Source: Emergomyces orientalis
Lineage: Eukaryota; Ascomycota; Eurotiomycetes; Onygenales; Ajellomycetaceae
Direction: 5' to 3'
DNA: 64,000 bases
Assembly (NCBI GenBank): GCA_002110485.1
Contig: MOWL01000028.1
Span: 62,001 to 126,000 of the forward strand
In this document: one piece after another, positions 19,497 to 29,253 of the stretch
Numbering within the stretch: position 1 is the stretch's first letter
Layout of the letters: every line of letters starts with the position of its first letter
Notes under the pieces: model-generated
Seen by the model: only the letters and a program-made list of their open reading frames with translations
Told to the model about the DNA's origin: nothing
Databases searched by the model: none
Made by a program: the position numbers and the translations under genes

Positions 19497-21900
19497 TCAT
19501 CGTCCTTTTCTTCGTCGAAAGCGAAACCTTAATCCATCTTCACTATCAGACTCTCTAGTATCTCGAGACCGTTTACCAATCCTTGCAGGTGGAGTGGGTG
19601 ATTTGTTTCGGGTAAGACTAGTCTGCGAAGTGCTCGGAGTTTCCTGGGTCTGTACAATGGTCGCATGACGGGAAGACCTCGGTTGGTTTGTACTCCAGTA
19701 TGTCTCACCAAGACCGAAGTCCTTCCTCTTAACTTCTTCCAGGGGAACGATAACAGGTCGAACTATATGAGGAATGGCACTGCCATGTCCCTTCCGGCGG
19801 AACTTTTTAAAATTCTTTCGTCCATTCCAGCGTTCATCGTACCGAACGCTGTCGGGGAAGTTTATTTGCTCACACGATATGGTTGGCACGGCCATCTCTT
19901 CAACGATTGCAAGATTCCGCAATTGTTCGATGTCAACACTTTCGGTCATCGCACGGAAGGACGCAACTTCTTGTTCCTGCTGCTGCATAGCTGCATCATC
20001 AACAGCCTGACGACGTTGCCGAGCTGCCTCCATTACATTCAATTTTGGTTTTTTTGGCTTTTGCGAGGTTTCGGGTGGAGGATTCGACTTGACTCGCTTC
20101 CGACTTTCAGCAAGGTGGATTTTCATCGCAGCAGCGCCGGGTAGGAGTTCTGTGACCACGTTTTCCCCCTCAGATAAGGGTAGACTTGTCTGGGAATGGC
20201 CGGGTAAGGAGTCGGGAATCATAGCCTAGCAAACGTCAGCGACCACAAGAAGAATAGTTAATAGGAGGTACCCGTACTTGAGAGACTTCTTCCGATCCAT
20301 CACCCTGCTGTAGAGTATACACTGGAATGGAATCCATGTCAAATCCATCATCAAAAGTCTTGAATTTGCTGACGAATGTCCGCGTACGAGATCGTTTCGA
20401 CGGATGGCTGGCAGCTTGTGTGTCGCTAACATTCATCAGAGTGGGTTCATCATCTTCTATCAGCGATTGTTCGTCAGGTCCTTGCGATTTACCTAGAGGT
20501 AAATCCTTGGGGTGAGACCGGATAAGCGAGGATGCATCATTACCAAGAATGGCATCCAGAAATTCACTCGTTTCAACAATTTTTTGGCTTGTTATCCCCA
20601 CGATCCGGCTCTCAATTTCCATATCCCAATCGGAATACTCATCCCCCCGGCGGAACTGCACGAGACCAACGCCTCCGCTGCCGTCGAAGCGTCCCAACCC
20701 TTTGTTCCCGGCAACTTGATTCATGTAACGAACTATATCCTCAGCTGTGGTTCTTCCCCGTTCGATGTCGTATAGCAAAGCCTTGCCATGGCCGTTTGTA
20801 ATCGGGCCTTGTAAATCCCCATATCTGCCACCATCGCAGAAAACAAATGTGTAGCCTTCGAATATGTTGACTCGATTCGGGTTTGGTTGGTATGCTGCGT
20901 CTGGCCTCTGCGTGGGTTCCTTCCCTCGAGGAGGTAGGTACTGTGTTGGGTTCGGCCAGGCAGCATCAAAATCTTCCTCTAAGGGGCATAGAGCCTCTTC
21001 GTTCCCAAGGTCACCTGGTGTTGCGGCGTAAACGATGGCTTCTATGTAGGATTTGTGAACGATGTGACGTCCATTAATTAGTGCCTGAAGGCCTTTCGCA
21101 GTATTGCGTTTGCTTTGAACAACATGGGTCGTCCTATCTACCACATAAGGAATGATGGTTTTAATATCTAGATCTTCGAGGCTGGAGAGCGCTTGCTTGA
21201 GCGGGTCCTTCGCCTTGGACGGAAACGAAAAGCTCAGAACGACGGGGTACCACTTGATCCTGTCAAATGTTCAGCGACCACCATAGTAACAATATGTTCC
21301 GAACACAATATACCTTAGAGCGTGCGGATACTTGCCAATCTGGATGATATGTTCATCCTTATTGAGCTCCTTACTCATGCCCTTAATCGACTCTCCATCG
21401 ACTATGGTTCCACAAGTCGTGTTCTGGTCCGTAATTATGAGGCGCGATTTTGCGTGAACATGTAACTTCGGGACTGTCAGCCGTGCATAGAATATTAGGC
21501 GCCTTGCAGGCGCATTTAGACAGGTATATCTGGGCGAAACATACCCCATCCCCTGGTTTCACATGTCCAACTTCAATCACCAAGTGCTGCCGTGAGATAG
21601 TCGCGTTGTCGATAGCATGTCGCACTGTACATGAAAAACCAAAAACAGTAAGCAAAAGGGACAAGAATTGAATAACTAAGTACCTAGGTAGTTTTAACGC
21701 ATGTAAATACCAGCCGGTCAGGAGAAATTCTTACCTCCGTTCCTCTTCACTCGACCAAACAGATAATTCTTGCCAGGCTTCAGCCACATTCGTTTGCCTA
21801 CCAACCAGAAGGTGAGTTAGCAAGATCCTGCGCATGTCGTTAAAGCAGATGAGGGCTTACCGAGCAGGAAATCATCACCATCGCATGATAATATCCACAT
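19497..21900 (-). CDS. nbs1: Nbs1 (nibrin), FHA-BRCT subunit of the MRN DNA-repair complex
   Basis: The product is the regulatory subunit of the Mre11-Rad50-Nbs1 complex, which senses double-strand breaks in the nucleus and recruits Tel1/ATM. Exon 1 starts at 21900 (MWILSCDGDDFLLG), joined across the intron 21798-21860 to KRMWLKPGKNYLFGRVKRNG. The intron 21625-21734 then leads to VRHAIDNATISRQHLVIEV, the FHA phosphothreonine-binding core (GR..., SRxH). One splice junction in the FHA part (21480-21560) I could not place exactly. An intron at 21260-21313 precedes tandem BRCT-like segments (IKWYPVVLSFSF, VVDRTTHVVQ, RHIVHKSYIEAIV). The intron 20226-20277 leads to the last exon (19497-20225). That exon has NFKKFRRKGHG, the conserved Mre11-binding motif, and an acidic-aromatic C-terminus (EDGLRFRF) like the Tel1/ATM-binding tail. 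It is divergent from POLK. Confidence 0.9.
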
Positions 21901-22145
21901 TTCGGACAGCTGATGTTATGCTGACGACAGGTGTCCGTTTCACCCTCCTTATGCGGCGAAGGCCTGGAGAGGTTGATGACACGAACCACTTGAGTTGGGC
22001 AACACGAGAGCACGTGACCTTTCCGTTAAGTATGCATCAAATTACGAGAATGGACATTTACAGCAGGTTCATTGGAACATTTATATTTACTATCTGATGT
22101 GTAGTCTATGTGGTGATTTTCGCTTGGTTTCTACACTGGAAAAGA
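21901..22145. promoter_or_regulatory. Shared divergent promoter of nbs1 and POLK
   Basis: Only 245 bp separate the two start codons, so the genes share upstream sequence. A CACGTG E-box-type palindrome lies at 22011-22016. No long TATA box is obvious. Co-regulation of the two repair genes is inference from the arrangement. Confidence 0.6.
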
Positions 22146-24038
22146 ATGGGATCTTCCGGAAATACTGGTGCAGATGATGCCCAGGACACAGAAACTGACG
22201 AAACACTCAAATACCATCTCCTCGGGCCCTCCTTGACCAAGGCTGGACAGGGCACTGTGGACCAACAAAAGGTAGGCTATCTGGGTGATGGTTATGCATG
22301 AGTTCCCTTGTGCGATGGACTATCAAAGGCTCATTGCGCGTCATAGGTATCCGAAATTATATACAACGCGTCGAAAGGCTCCAAGTTCTTTAGCCATGAA
22401 AAATCCCGCGACCAGGTATTAACGACCAAAATTGAACGAATTGTTGCTCAGAAACGAAAACTTGAAGAAAATGATATTTTACGTCACACCTGCCGGGCAG
22501 ACGAGTATCTTACTGAGCTGGAGCTGGGACGCGACCTGTCACAGACTGTTGTACATATCGACTGCGACGCATTTTTTGCGGCTGTCGAAGAACTTGACCG
22601 ACCCGAACTACGGGAGTTACCCATGGCTGTGGGCAGGGGAGTTCTCACGACATGTAACTACCATGCTAGAAAATATGGCTGTCGAAGTGGCATGGCCGGC
22701 TTTATCGCCAAAAAACTCTGTCCAGATCTCATCCTTATTCCGCAAAATTATCAGAAATATACTGCCAAAGCAGAAGAAATCCGAGCTATCCTTGCATGCT
22801 ACGACCCCCTATTTCAGAGCGCTAGCATCGATGAAGCATATCTAAATATCACGGCATACTGCGCGAACAATGAAATTGGACCCGAAGAGGCTGTCCAAAG
22901 GCTACGCGATGAAGTTTCAGAGCAGACAAAAGTGACTGTTTCCGCTGGGATTGCACCTAACGCCCGGATAGCAAAAATCTGCTCGAATTGGAACAAACCA
23001 AATGGGCAATATTATGTCCCCAACGACCGCCCAGCGATTATGAAGTTCATGTCCGAAATACCAGTCCGCAAAATCAATGGCATAGGCCGCGTATTCGAAA
23101 GGGAGCTTGATGCCATTGGCATAAAATATTGCCGCGACATATTCACACATCGTGGGCTTATTTTGCCGTTATTTGGAGAAAAGTGTTATAGATTCCTTAT
23201 GCAGTGCTACCTAGGACTGGGAAGGACCAAAATAGATCCAGTCGAAGATTCCGAAAGAAAGAGCGTGGGTACTGAACGTACATTTAGAGACATTGGGGAT
23301 ATGGCCGATTTACAAGAAAAGCTTCAGCTATCAGCCGTTGAACTGGAAAAGGATATGCTTCGAACCCAGTTCAAAGGCCGGACATTGGTTCTTAAAGTCA
23401 AGCTTCATACATTTGAAGTATTATCTCGCCAAGTGGTACTACCGAAAGCCGTTAATTTATCTGAAGACCTGTATCGTTATGCACTTCCGATGCTGATCAA
23501 GCTGCATAAAGAGATGCCAAATATGAAAATCCGGTTGATGGGTCTTCGATGCACCAGCTTGGTCAGTATGAAAAAACCCGATATTAACTTTTTTGGCGGG
23601 ACCTGTACAAGTAGTGAGCGGCGTCAATCCCATATTTACGCAGACAAGAGCAGAAAGCGCCCTGCCGAGGCAGAGTTGGGTGCGCTGAATGGTCAGGGTG
23701 CCCCAGATGAAACGAGAGATCCAGATGCCATGATGGAAAGCTGGAATAACCCTCAGGGACCGTATGGAACCGAAAGTGGTAGCCCTATTCCAAACCCATT
23801 ACCTGAGTCGGATCGAGTTTTGGAAATGTGGCACTGTCCGATTTGCATGTGTGTGCAGCAACCTGATAACTTGTCTTTCAATCAACATCTAGATTTTTGC
23901 CTGTCTAAACAGACAATTAGAGAAGCTGTTAGGGGTACCTTAGCGGAGTCCCCGCCTCCACTGACGGGCAAGCGAAAGTCTGACCCTGCTGCTAATACGA
24001 GTAATGAAAATGTGAGAAAACGTCCGTTCTTCAGCTGA
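22146..24038 (+). CDS. POLK: DNA polymerase kappa (Y-family translesion polymerase)
   Basis: This is a translesion DNA polymerase of the DinB/kappa branch, acting in the nucleus at stalled forks. Exons are 22146-22271 and 22347-24038; the intron 22272-22346 starts GTAGGC and ends CATAG; 605 residues result. Catalytic motif I is VHIDCDAFFAAVEE, the sugar-selection and fingers region has ARKYGCRSGMAGFIAKKLCP, and the second acidic motif is SASIDEAYLNIT (catalytic Asp-Glu). Then come AGIAPNARIAKICSNWNKPN and the helix-hairpin-helix region (IPVRKINGIGRVFERELDAI), followed by the little finger (RLMGLRCTSLV). The C-terminus holds a RAD18-type ubiquitin-binding finger, CPICMC ... NQHLDFCLS, expected to bind mono-ubiquitylated PCNA. 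The N-terminal extension typical of kappa is present. All expected residues are there, and the frame ends in a normal TGA, so UGA acts as a stop in this host gene. Confidence 0.92.
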
Positions 24039-24457
24039 GTCGACGTACACATACATCCATATCACGCTTGGAATATCTTGTAGGCCTTGGGTCTGTTCTG
24101 TTGGAAATATTTTGTACTTGTGTAAATAATTTTGCATAGCTTGCCTCTTACGAATTTGCGAAGATCAGCATACTTTTTCTTCCAGTTTGGTCTCTTCATA
24201 TTGCTTCTGGGCTTCCAGCAGAAATTCCCGCTGAGTCAGCAGCTCATAATTTCTTCTGCGCTAGGACGCTTTTGGCGGGATTGTTTCCCTCCCGATCTGG
24301 TCATGACGACAACATCAATATCAACATCCAACGAACACCACCGCCCGCAGCTCAATTGACTGCGGTCTCGGGCTTCCGCATCTGTCCACGCGCCTGATCT
24401 TGTTTTTGGCCCTGGCCACCATGGTCGGCTCCCTATCCAAAACCCCACGATGTCATA
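24039..24457. other. Intergenic between POLK and the next gene
   Basis: It holds the POLK 3' flank and the presumed promoter of the following gene. The 24236-24469 minus frame is unsupported. Confidence 0.5.
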
Positions 24458-26362
24458 ATGCGCGACCAACTTTTGCGCCCGTCGCCCTCGAACCCTCTAC
24501 TCTATCTCGAAAAAATGGCCCCTGATAAACATCCCACCGGCCAACAGGCCAAACCCTTCACGCCCACAATGAGTGCTGCGTTTCGAGCCACAAAAAATCC
24601 TTTGACTCCGAAACTTGCGGGATATACTCCTACCCGCACCACTCGCAAACCCGTGTATGCAGAGGCCTCCCAGAAACAGCGAAATGGCCTCTCCCGCCCC
24701 GCAACTTCCACCGCAACTTCCACCCCAACATCCTCCCTTTTGAGCGCAAATGTAACCCCCAGGTCAGGGCTACGGCTATCTCGACGAGACGGAACTTTTT
24801 CGCCTGCGGAAGCCTCTCCGACGTCACAACATGCCTTACGTCCAGTCATCAACGCCGCCCCGCAACCTGCGTCACCGCTCGACCAAATTTCGAACCATGA
24901 TAGCCCCACTGTATCGATTCCCAGGCTTGCGAGAGCAAAGAGCATCGCAAACGAGACGCAGCTGCTTACACCAACCTCTCGCCCAGGCTCATCTTGTGGT
25001 AGTTCCGCTGCCTCGTCAATGTTTTTCCATGCAGACGGTATCGGGCCTTTGTTGTCCGCGTCCGATCTTGGCGCCCAGCCGGGGTCTCTACAAAAACAAA
25101 CTTCGGCAGCTACCTTTCTCTATGCTGATGGAACAACCTCTGACAACTCTCATCTGGAAGCTCCAAGGGCTACTACACCATCGGATAAGTCACATTCCCT
25201 ACCCTCGTTCAGACAACTGGACCCCCTAGTTCCACCACGACCGAAACAACCCCACACACCAGCCACTCTACCCAGAGATTCCCAAATACTCCAACATGAT
25301 CGTACGCCTGCAAGCTCACAGCCCGAAACAACCCCAGGGCTAGATGGCAGGCGAGACCAACAGTCACCTAACCAACATGAGCACCTTATCATATCGTTTG
25401 ACAGCATTAGACACCCCTCACACACAAAATCTTCGAGTGTGGATGCTTCAGAATATGGCAACCGCCGGAAACCGGATCTACCAGCGAACCTTAGCGGAAT
25501 CCCCTATCTCACATCAAACAACCACCAGCCTTCGCCAAATGCCACTTCCTGCGACTCCAGTGCAAGGGTTGTCAGTGGTTGCTCTTCAAGCTCCTTGGAT
25601 AGCACCTTTCCTTCCGTCACAGGTACACATAGTTCAAGCAAGGAGGACACACCTCGAAATGCTGGGATGGATAAAATTAATGAACTGGCATCAAATGCTC
25701 GTCGAGAGCGCAAGGTCCTTGACCTTGAGATCAGTAATTCGTCCTTGTTAGCAATCAACCGTAGTCTAGAGAGGGAAATGAGGAAACAGAGCGCAGAACT
25801 GCGTCGTTACCGGCGGTTGACCCGATCTGGCCGTCTTTCCATGACGGAGTCTGTTGTCTCCGTGTCTGGACGACGGACCCTTTCCATCGTTAGCGAAACA
25901 GGCGACGAACTTAGTGATATATCACTGATGGAGAACTCGGATGAAGATCTCTCAGACTCTAGTGACGATGAGTCAACACCTTCCCATGACGGCACTCCTA
26001 ACCTAACCGACACACCCCAACACGACGCCAAGCATCGAAGTAGGGATGAGAAACGGTTTATCCTTGACCTGACAAAACATCAACAACTTCTCATCGACAG
26101 CCAGAAGATGAATCAGAGCATCAAACGCTGCTTAGGGTGGACAGATAGCCTGATCCAAGAAGGAAAAAAAGCACTTGACTATCATGTTCGCGTCAGTGAT
26201 ATTGATATTGGCGGCAGGGTGCTTGCGCCCGATGAGATAGAAGGCGAAACAGAACGTGGCCGTGGCCTACTAAGCCCGACGTCGGGGATAGCTGAACTAT
26301 ATTATCCCCCGATGGCGGAACATTTTTCTCCATCCGATATTAGTCTACCAGACTCGGACTAA
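24458..26362 (+). CDS. Conserved filamentous-fungal protein of unknown function
   Basis: This is an intronless 634-residue frame. The first half is a disordered Ser/Thr/Pro-rich region with a basic start (KPFTPTMSAAFRATKNPLTP, TPTRTTRKP) and repeated short motifs FFHADG and FLYADG. Residues around 415-455 form a predicted coiled coil (LEISNSSLLAINRSLEREMR, KQSAELRRYRRLTRSGR). After it come an acidic stretch (ENSDEDLSDSSDDES) and a helical segment (RFILDLTKHQQLLIDSQKMN, IKRCLGWTDSLI). I recall this coiled-coil block from Aspergillus-type hypothetical proteins but know no function. The start may be 24458 or the second Met at about 24515 (MAPDKHPTG). It is unrelated in sequence to the neighbouring repair genes. 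Confidence 0.75.
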   Translation: MRDQLLRPSPSNPLLYLEKMAPDKHPTGQQAKPFTPTMSAAFRATKNPLTPKLAGYTPTRTTRKPVYAEASQKQRNGLSRPATSTATSTPTSSLLSANVTPRSGLRLSRRDGTFSPAEASPTSQHALRPVINAAPQPASPLDQISNHDSPTVSIPRLARAKSIANETQLLTPTSRPGSSCGSSAASSMFFHADGIGPLLSASDLGAQPGSLQKQTSAATFLYADGTTSDNSHLEAPRATTPSDKSHSLPSFRQLDPLVPPRPKQPHTPATLPRDSQILQHDRTPASSQPETTPGLDGRRDQQSPNQHEHLIISFDSIRHPSHTKSSSVDASEYGNRRKPDLPANLSGIPYLTSNNHQPSPNATSCDSSARVVSGCSSSSLDSTFPSVTGTHSSSKEDTPRNAGMDKINELASNARRERKVLDLEISNSSLLAINRSLEREMRKQSAELRRYRRLTRSGRLSMTESVVSVSGRRTLSIVSETGDELSDISLMENSDEDLSDSSDDESTPSHDGTPNLTDTPQHDAKHRSRDEKRFILDLTKHQQLLIDSQKMNQSIKRCLGWTDSLIQEGKKALDYHVRVSDIDIGGRVLAPDEIEGETERGRGLLSPTSGIAELYYPPMAEHFSPSDISLPDSD

Positions 26363-26736
26363 CTCTCATTCATACCATCGTTTCCTTTATGCTGCACCAC
26401 TCACTTAGACATATGCTAATCTTTCCTTTTGTTTTTTCGCGTCTGATATTTTTTTTTTCTTCCTGTATTAACGCTTTTCTAACAGTGGCACTCATGGCGG
26501 ACTTGGCGTGTCTCTTTCAGATTATTATAGGACAAGCTTGTCCTTTTCTTGTTTGTTGTGATGTTCATTTTGGCGTTCCGTCTGGATTTGATGTTGGATG
26601 CTGGATGTCCACCTTTTGAATTGTATATTCGCACAACTTACATACCGGTTTCTCCCTCTCCACTCCAGTGATACCCGTAATTACTATTACTTGTCGATTT
26701 CATTGTAACAAGAAAAAAATTTTGCTCAAATTCACT
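26363..26736. other. 3' flank of the preceding gene, AT-rich
   Basis: T-rich sequence with no gene. It marks the change from the host gene block to the retrotransposon nest. Confidence 0.5.
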
Positions 26737-26878
26737 TAATTAATTAATTAATTATTATTTATTATATTATACACCACTTAATCGCAAGGATATGTGGGAA
26801 GACTATCTATTTTATCTAACAAAGAAAACCATGTAATGAGCAGGCTCATTACTGGATTAAAAACCTCATGCACTGATT
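26737..26878 (-). repeat. 5'-truncated LINE-B 3' end
   Basis: TATACACCACTTAATCGCAA and the following GGATATGTGG to CCTCATGCACT match the LINE-B 3' ends at 43.4 kb and 49.5 kb, preceded by the TTA-type tail. The copy is cut off at CATGCACT, where it meets the inverted 334-element fragment. It is a dead-on-arrival insertion of about 140 bp. Confidence 0.7.
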
Positions 26879-26946
26879 CTCCACGGAATACGCCACTCCA
26901 CCTACTATCATTATTTTTTCTCCTAGTTTCCTCCTAATTTGGATTG
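26877..26946 (-). repeat. Fragment of the 334-bp element, inverted
   Basis: The reverse complement matches the part of the 334-bp element around CCAAATTAGGTGGAAACTAG and GTGGAGTGGCGTATT with several mismatches. It is an older copy, cut at one side by the LINE-B tail. Confidence 0.65.
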
Positions 26947-27651
26947 GGGAAAAAGGATAACGCGGCGAGTAGTCGAGATAGCATTTAGATCCACCCGTCC
27001 CGATCCACCCCGCCCCGCCTCTACAGAGTACTATGAAAAAGATTCAACAGTGGTTTACATACACATTTCTTCTAGTGAGCAGAGGTTTTTCAGCGGGGAT
27101 TAGTTCTAGTTTGTGAAGAATCTTATTCTCGTTTCCTCTGATCCTACTCCTCCTGCTAGCTACTATTATATACTGTAAAGTGCAGCGTCAAGAGTATATA
27201 TCACATGACACTTTCCACTTGCGCCAAGCATCATGATTCTTTGTTATTGTCTCATTCTTTTTGATTGAATACTATCTCTCCTGACATTGCTATTCACTCT
27301 TTCCAATACCAGAGATTTATTTGTTTGCAATGTGAAATCTGGCCTGACTGCTATCTTTTTTACTTTCAATGGATCTCCAACACGCATTTTCATCCAAACG
27401 CAAGCATACATGCTGGACTGTGTGGTTAAAACATCACAAGGACAAGTGTGTGAGAGAGGTTGAACGTGGTTGGTTGTTATGATCTATCTAGTGGCTAGCG
27501 GCAGCTAATATATGTGCCTGTGGGTCACGTGGGATAGGGCTTGTGTAGTCATAGATAATGTGCATTATACCCTAACTAAACTAACTAGTGAACCGCTGGC
27601 AACTATATAATGGGTGACACGTGACTATGGTAGCCCTAGTATCATCCAACA
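26947..27651 (-). repeat. Region holding the 3' LTR of Copia-2
   Basis: On the minus strand a G-run polypurine tract (27652-27661) abuts TGTTGGATGATAC beginning at 27651, the classical LTR start. The LTR runs leftward from there and contains an AGTATATAATAG TATA-like site near 27165. Its far end is not defined because the partner LTR is not seen in the window. Confidence 0.5.
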
Positions 27652-27658
27652 CCCCCCC

Positions 27659-27674
27659 ATGCTAGGGCGCCCCA
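27659..27674 (+). repeat. Left TSD of LINE-C
   Basis: ATGCTAGGGCGCCCCA is repeated exactly at 33351-33366 and brackets LINE-C. The target lies next to the polypurine tract of Copia-2. Confidence 0.9.
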
Positions 27675-27685
27675 TACCTCTTGCG

Positions 27686-29143
27686 ATGAGCCATCCCGAC
27701 AGGTATATCGCGATCACGCCGTCCTCTCTTCGCTCGGCGAAGAAGAGGCCTCTTTCTACCTCTGTAGCTTCCACAGGCTCCTCCCAAGAGCTCCCCCCGG
27801 CCCCAACCGACGCGCCCAGAGACGCGCCCCAGAAAGAACCATCCGCCACCGTACAACAGCAGGATAGGCCTGACACCGCCCCAAGCCTCCCCTCCTGGGA
27901 GGGACCTACTGCTACCCCGATAGCTAAGAATCCTACAGACCTGACAGCCTACAAGCTAAGCATGCTTCTTGATCATGCAGAAAATGCATTCTCAATCATG
28001 CTTGCTCAGATCCTTGAATACTGCAATCAGATCTCTGCACTAATTGAACTGACACTTCTTCTTTTTGAGACAGCTCACCCTATACAAGACTCTGCACTAA
28101 GACAGGCCCTCGGCAACGGTATTGCTAAAGCTATCCAAGAACATACCCACCCTCAAAAAGACTCTCATCTTAAGATATATGCCTCTTCTGCTGTGTCAAA
28201 GAGACAATCTCTAGAAAAGCTCCCTCAAACTGTTCCTGCAGTTGGACAACCAGACAAGAAATGGGTCATACAAGCCTCTAGGCTCATTCTTCAATGATCC
28301 GCCGACAAACACGTGATGATCAGACTAGCAGCAAATCACTCAGCTCAAGATTCAGACTCTCAAGTCATACAGAAAAGAGTCTGTGCTCTACTACCAGACT
28401 CTATCTGAATCACTGATGTCTGGCACTGTCTCTCAGGCATTACCCTAGCCACCTCCTCCCCAGCCAACGCCGCAGCCGTGCTTGAAAGAGCCAGCCAACT
28501 CAAGACCTTCATAGAAGACTGTCATGTTGAACAACAAGAGTTCTGAGTCACTTTTGTAGTCAGCTCAATCAAAAAGTCTACTCATTATTTCAACAGAGAG
28601 AATGTCTTCTCAATTTCAGTCACAGACAACATGCTTCTCTCTGAAATACATGGAGCTGCACACCAGGCACCAATCATGCAATGTAACTGGACAAGAAAAT
28701 CTCTGAACTCTAATACTGAGAAAGGCTACACCTGAGTCAGAATTCAGGTCTCTGGAGTTCACCTCTTTTCAAACAAACTATGCCTCTTTAGCTGTCCAGT
28801 AATGGTTAATAGAATTAAGAAGTCCCCTAAGATTCCATCCTGCAATAGATGCCATGGCTTCCACATGAAGAGGAACTGCGCGCGTCCCTTACACTGTCAG
28901 ACCTGCAGCAAACTTGCTCATCTAGATGAATGCCAATCCTCATCTCAATGCTGCAACTGCTGCAGTCCTCACCCTTCCTCTAATATAGAGTGCTCTGCTA
29001 GATCAAAAGTAGTCTCAGAACAACTAGAACATATTCTCTGTAGACAACTATGCAATATCTGTGAGACAGACAAGAATGTCTTCTCTCTATTACATCAACT
29101 TCTCATGCAAGAGAAGATCTGTGAAACTGACTCTTTCATCTAA
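27686..29143 (+). pseudogene. LINE-C ORF1 (Gag-like, zinc-knuckle protein)
   Basis: The ATG at 27686 lies 12 bp inside the element. A single frame runs to TAA at 29141-29143, interrupted by four TGA codons (28295-28297, then before ITDVWHC, after QEF and after KGYT) and by no TAA, TAG or frameshift. The C-terminal part has cysteine-rich knuckles, CNRCHGFHMKRNC and CQTCSKLAHLDEC followed by CCNCC, which bind the element RNA. Several TGAs stand where Trp is plausible. The true terminator is TAA. Confidence 0.7.
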
Positions 29144-29253
29144 AGTTATTTCTCTTCATCAGTCTCAAATACTGTTCTAAGCTCACAAGCTAATCAGACA
29201 GACTCTTCTACTCAAAGAAGTTCAAGCAATATCTTAAGTCAGAGCTTCTATCT

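Noticed and set aside
21480..21560. Frameshift in the nbs1 FHA region
   Set aside because: I could not place one splice junction, but flanking exons, other introns and all domains are intact, so a missed or non-standard splice site is more likely than a broken gene.
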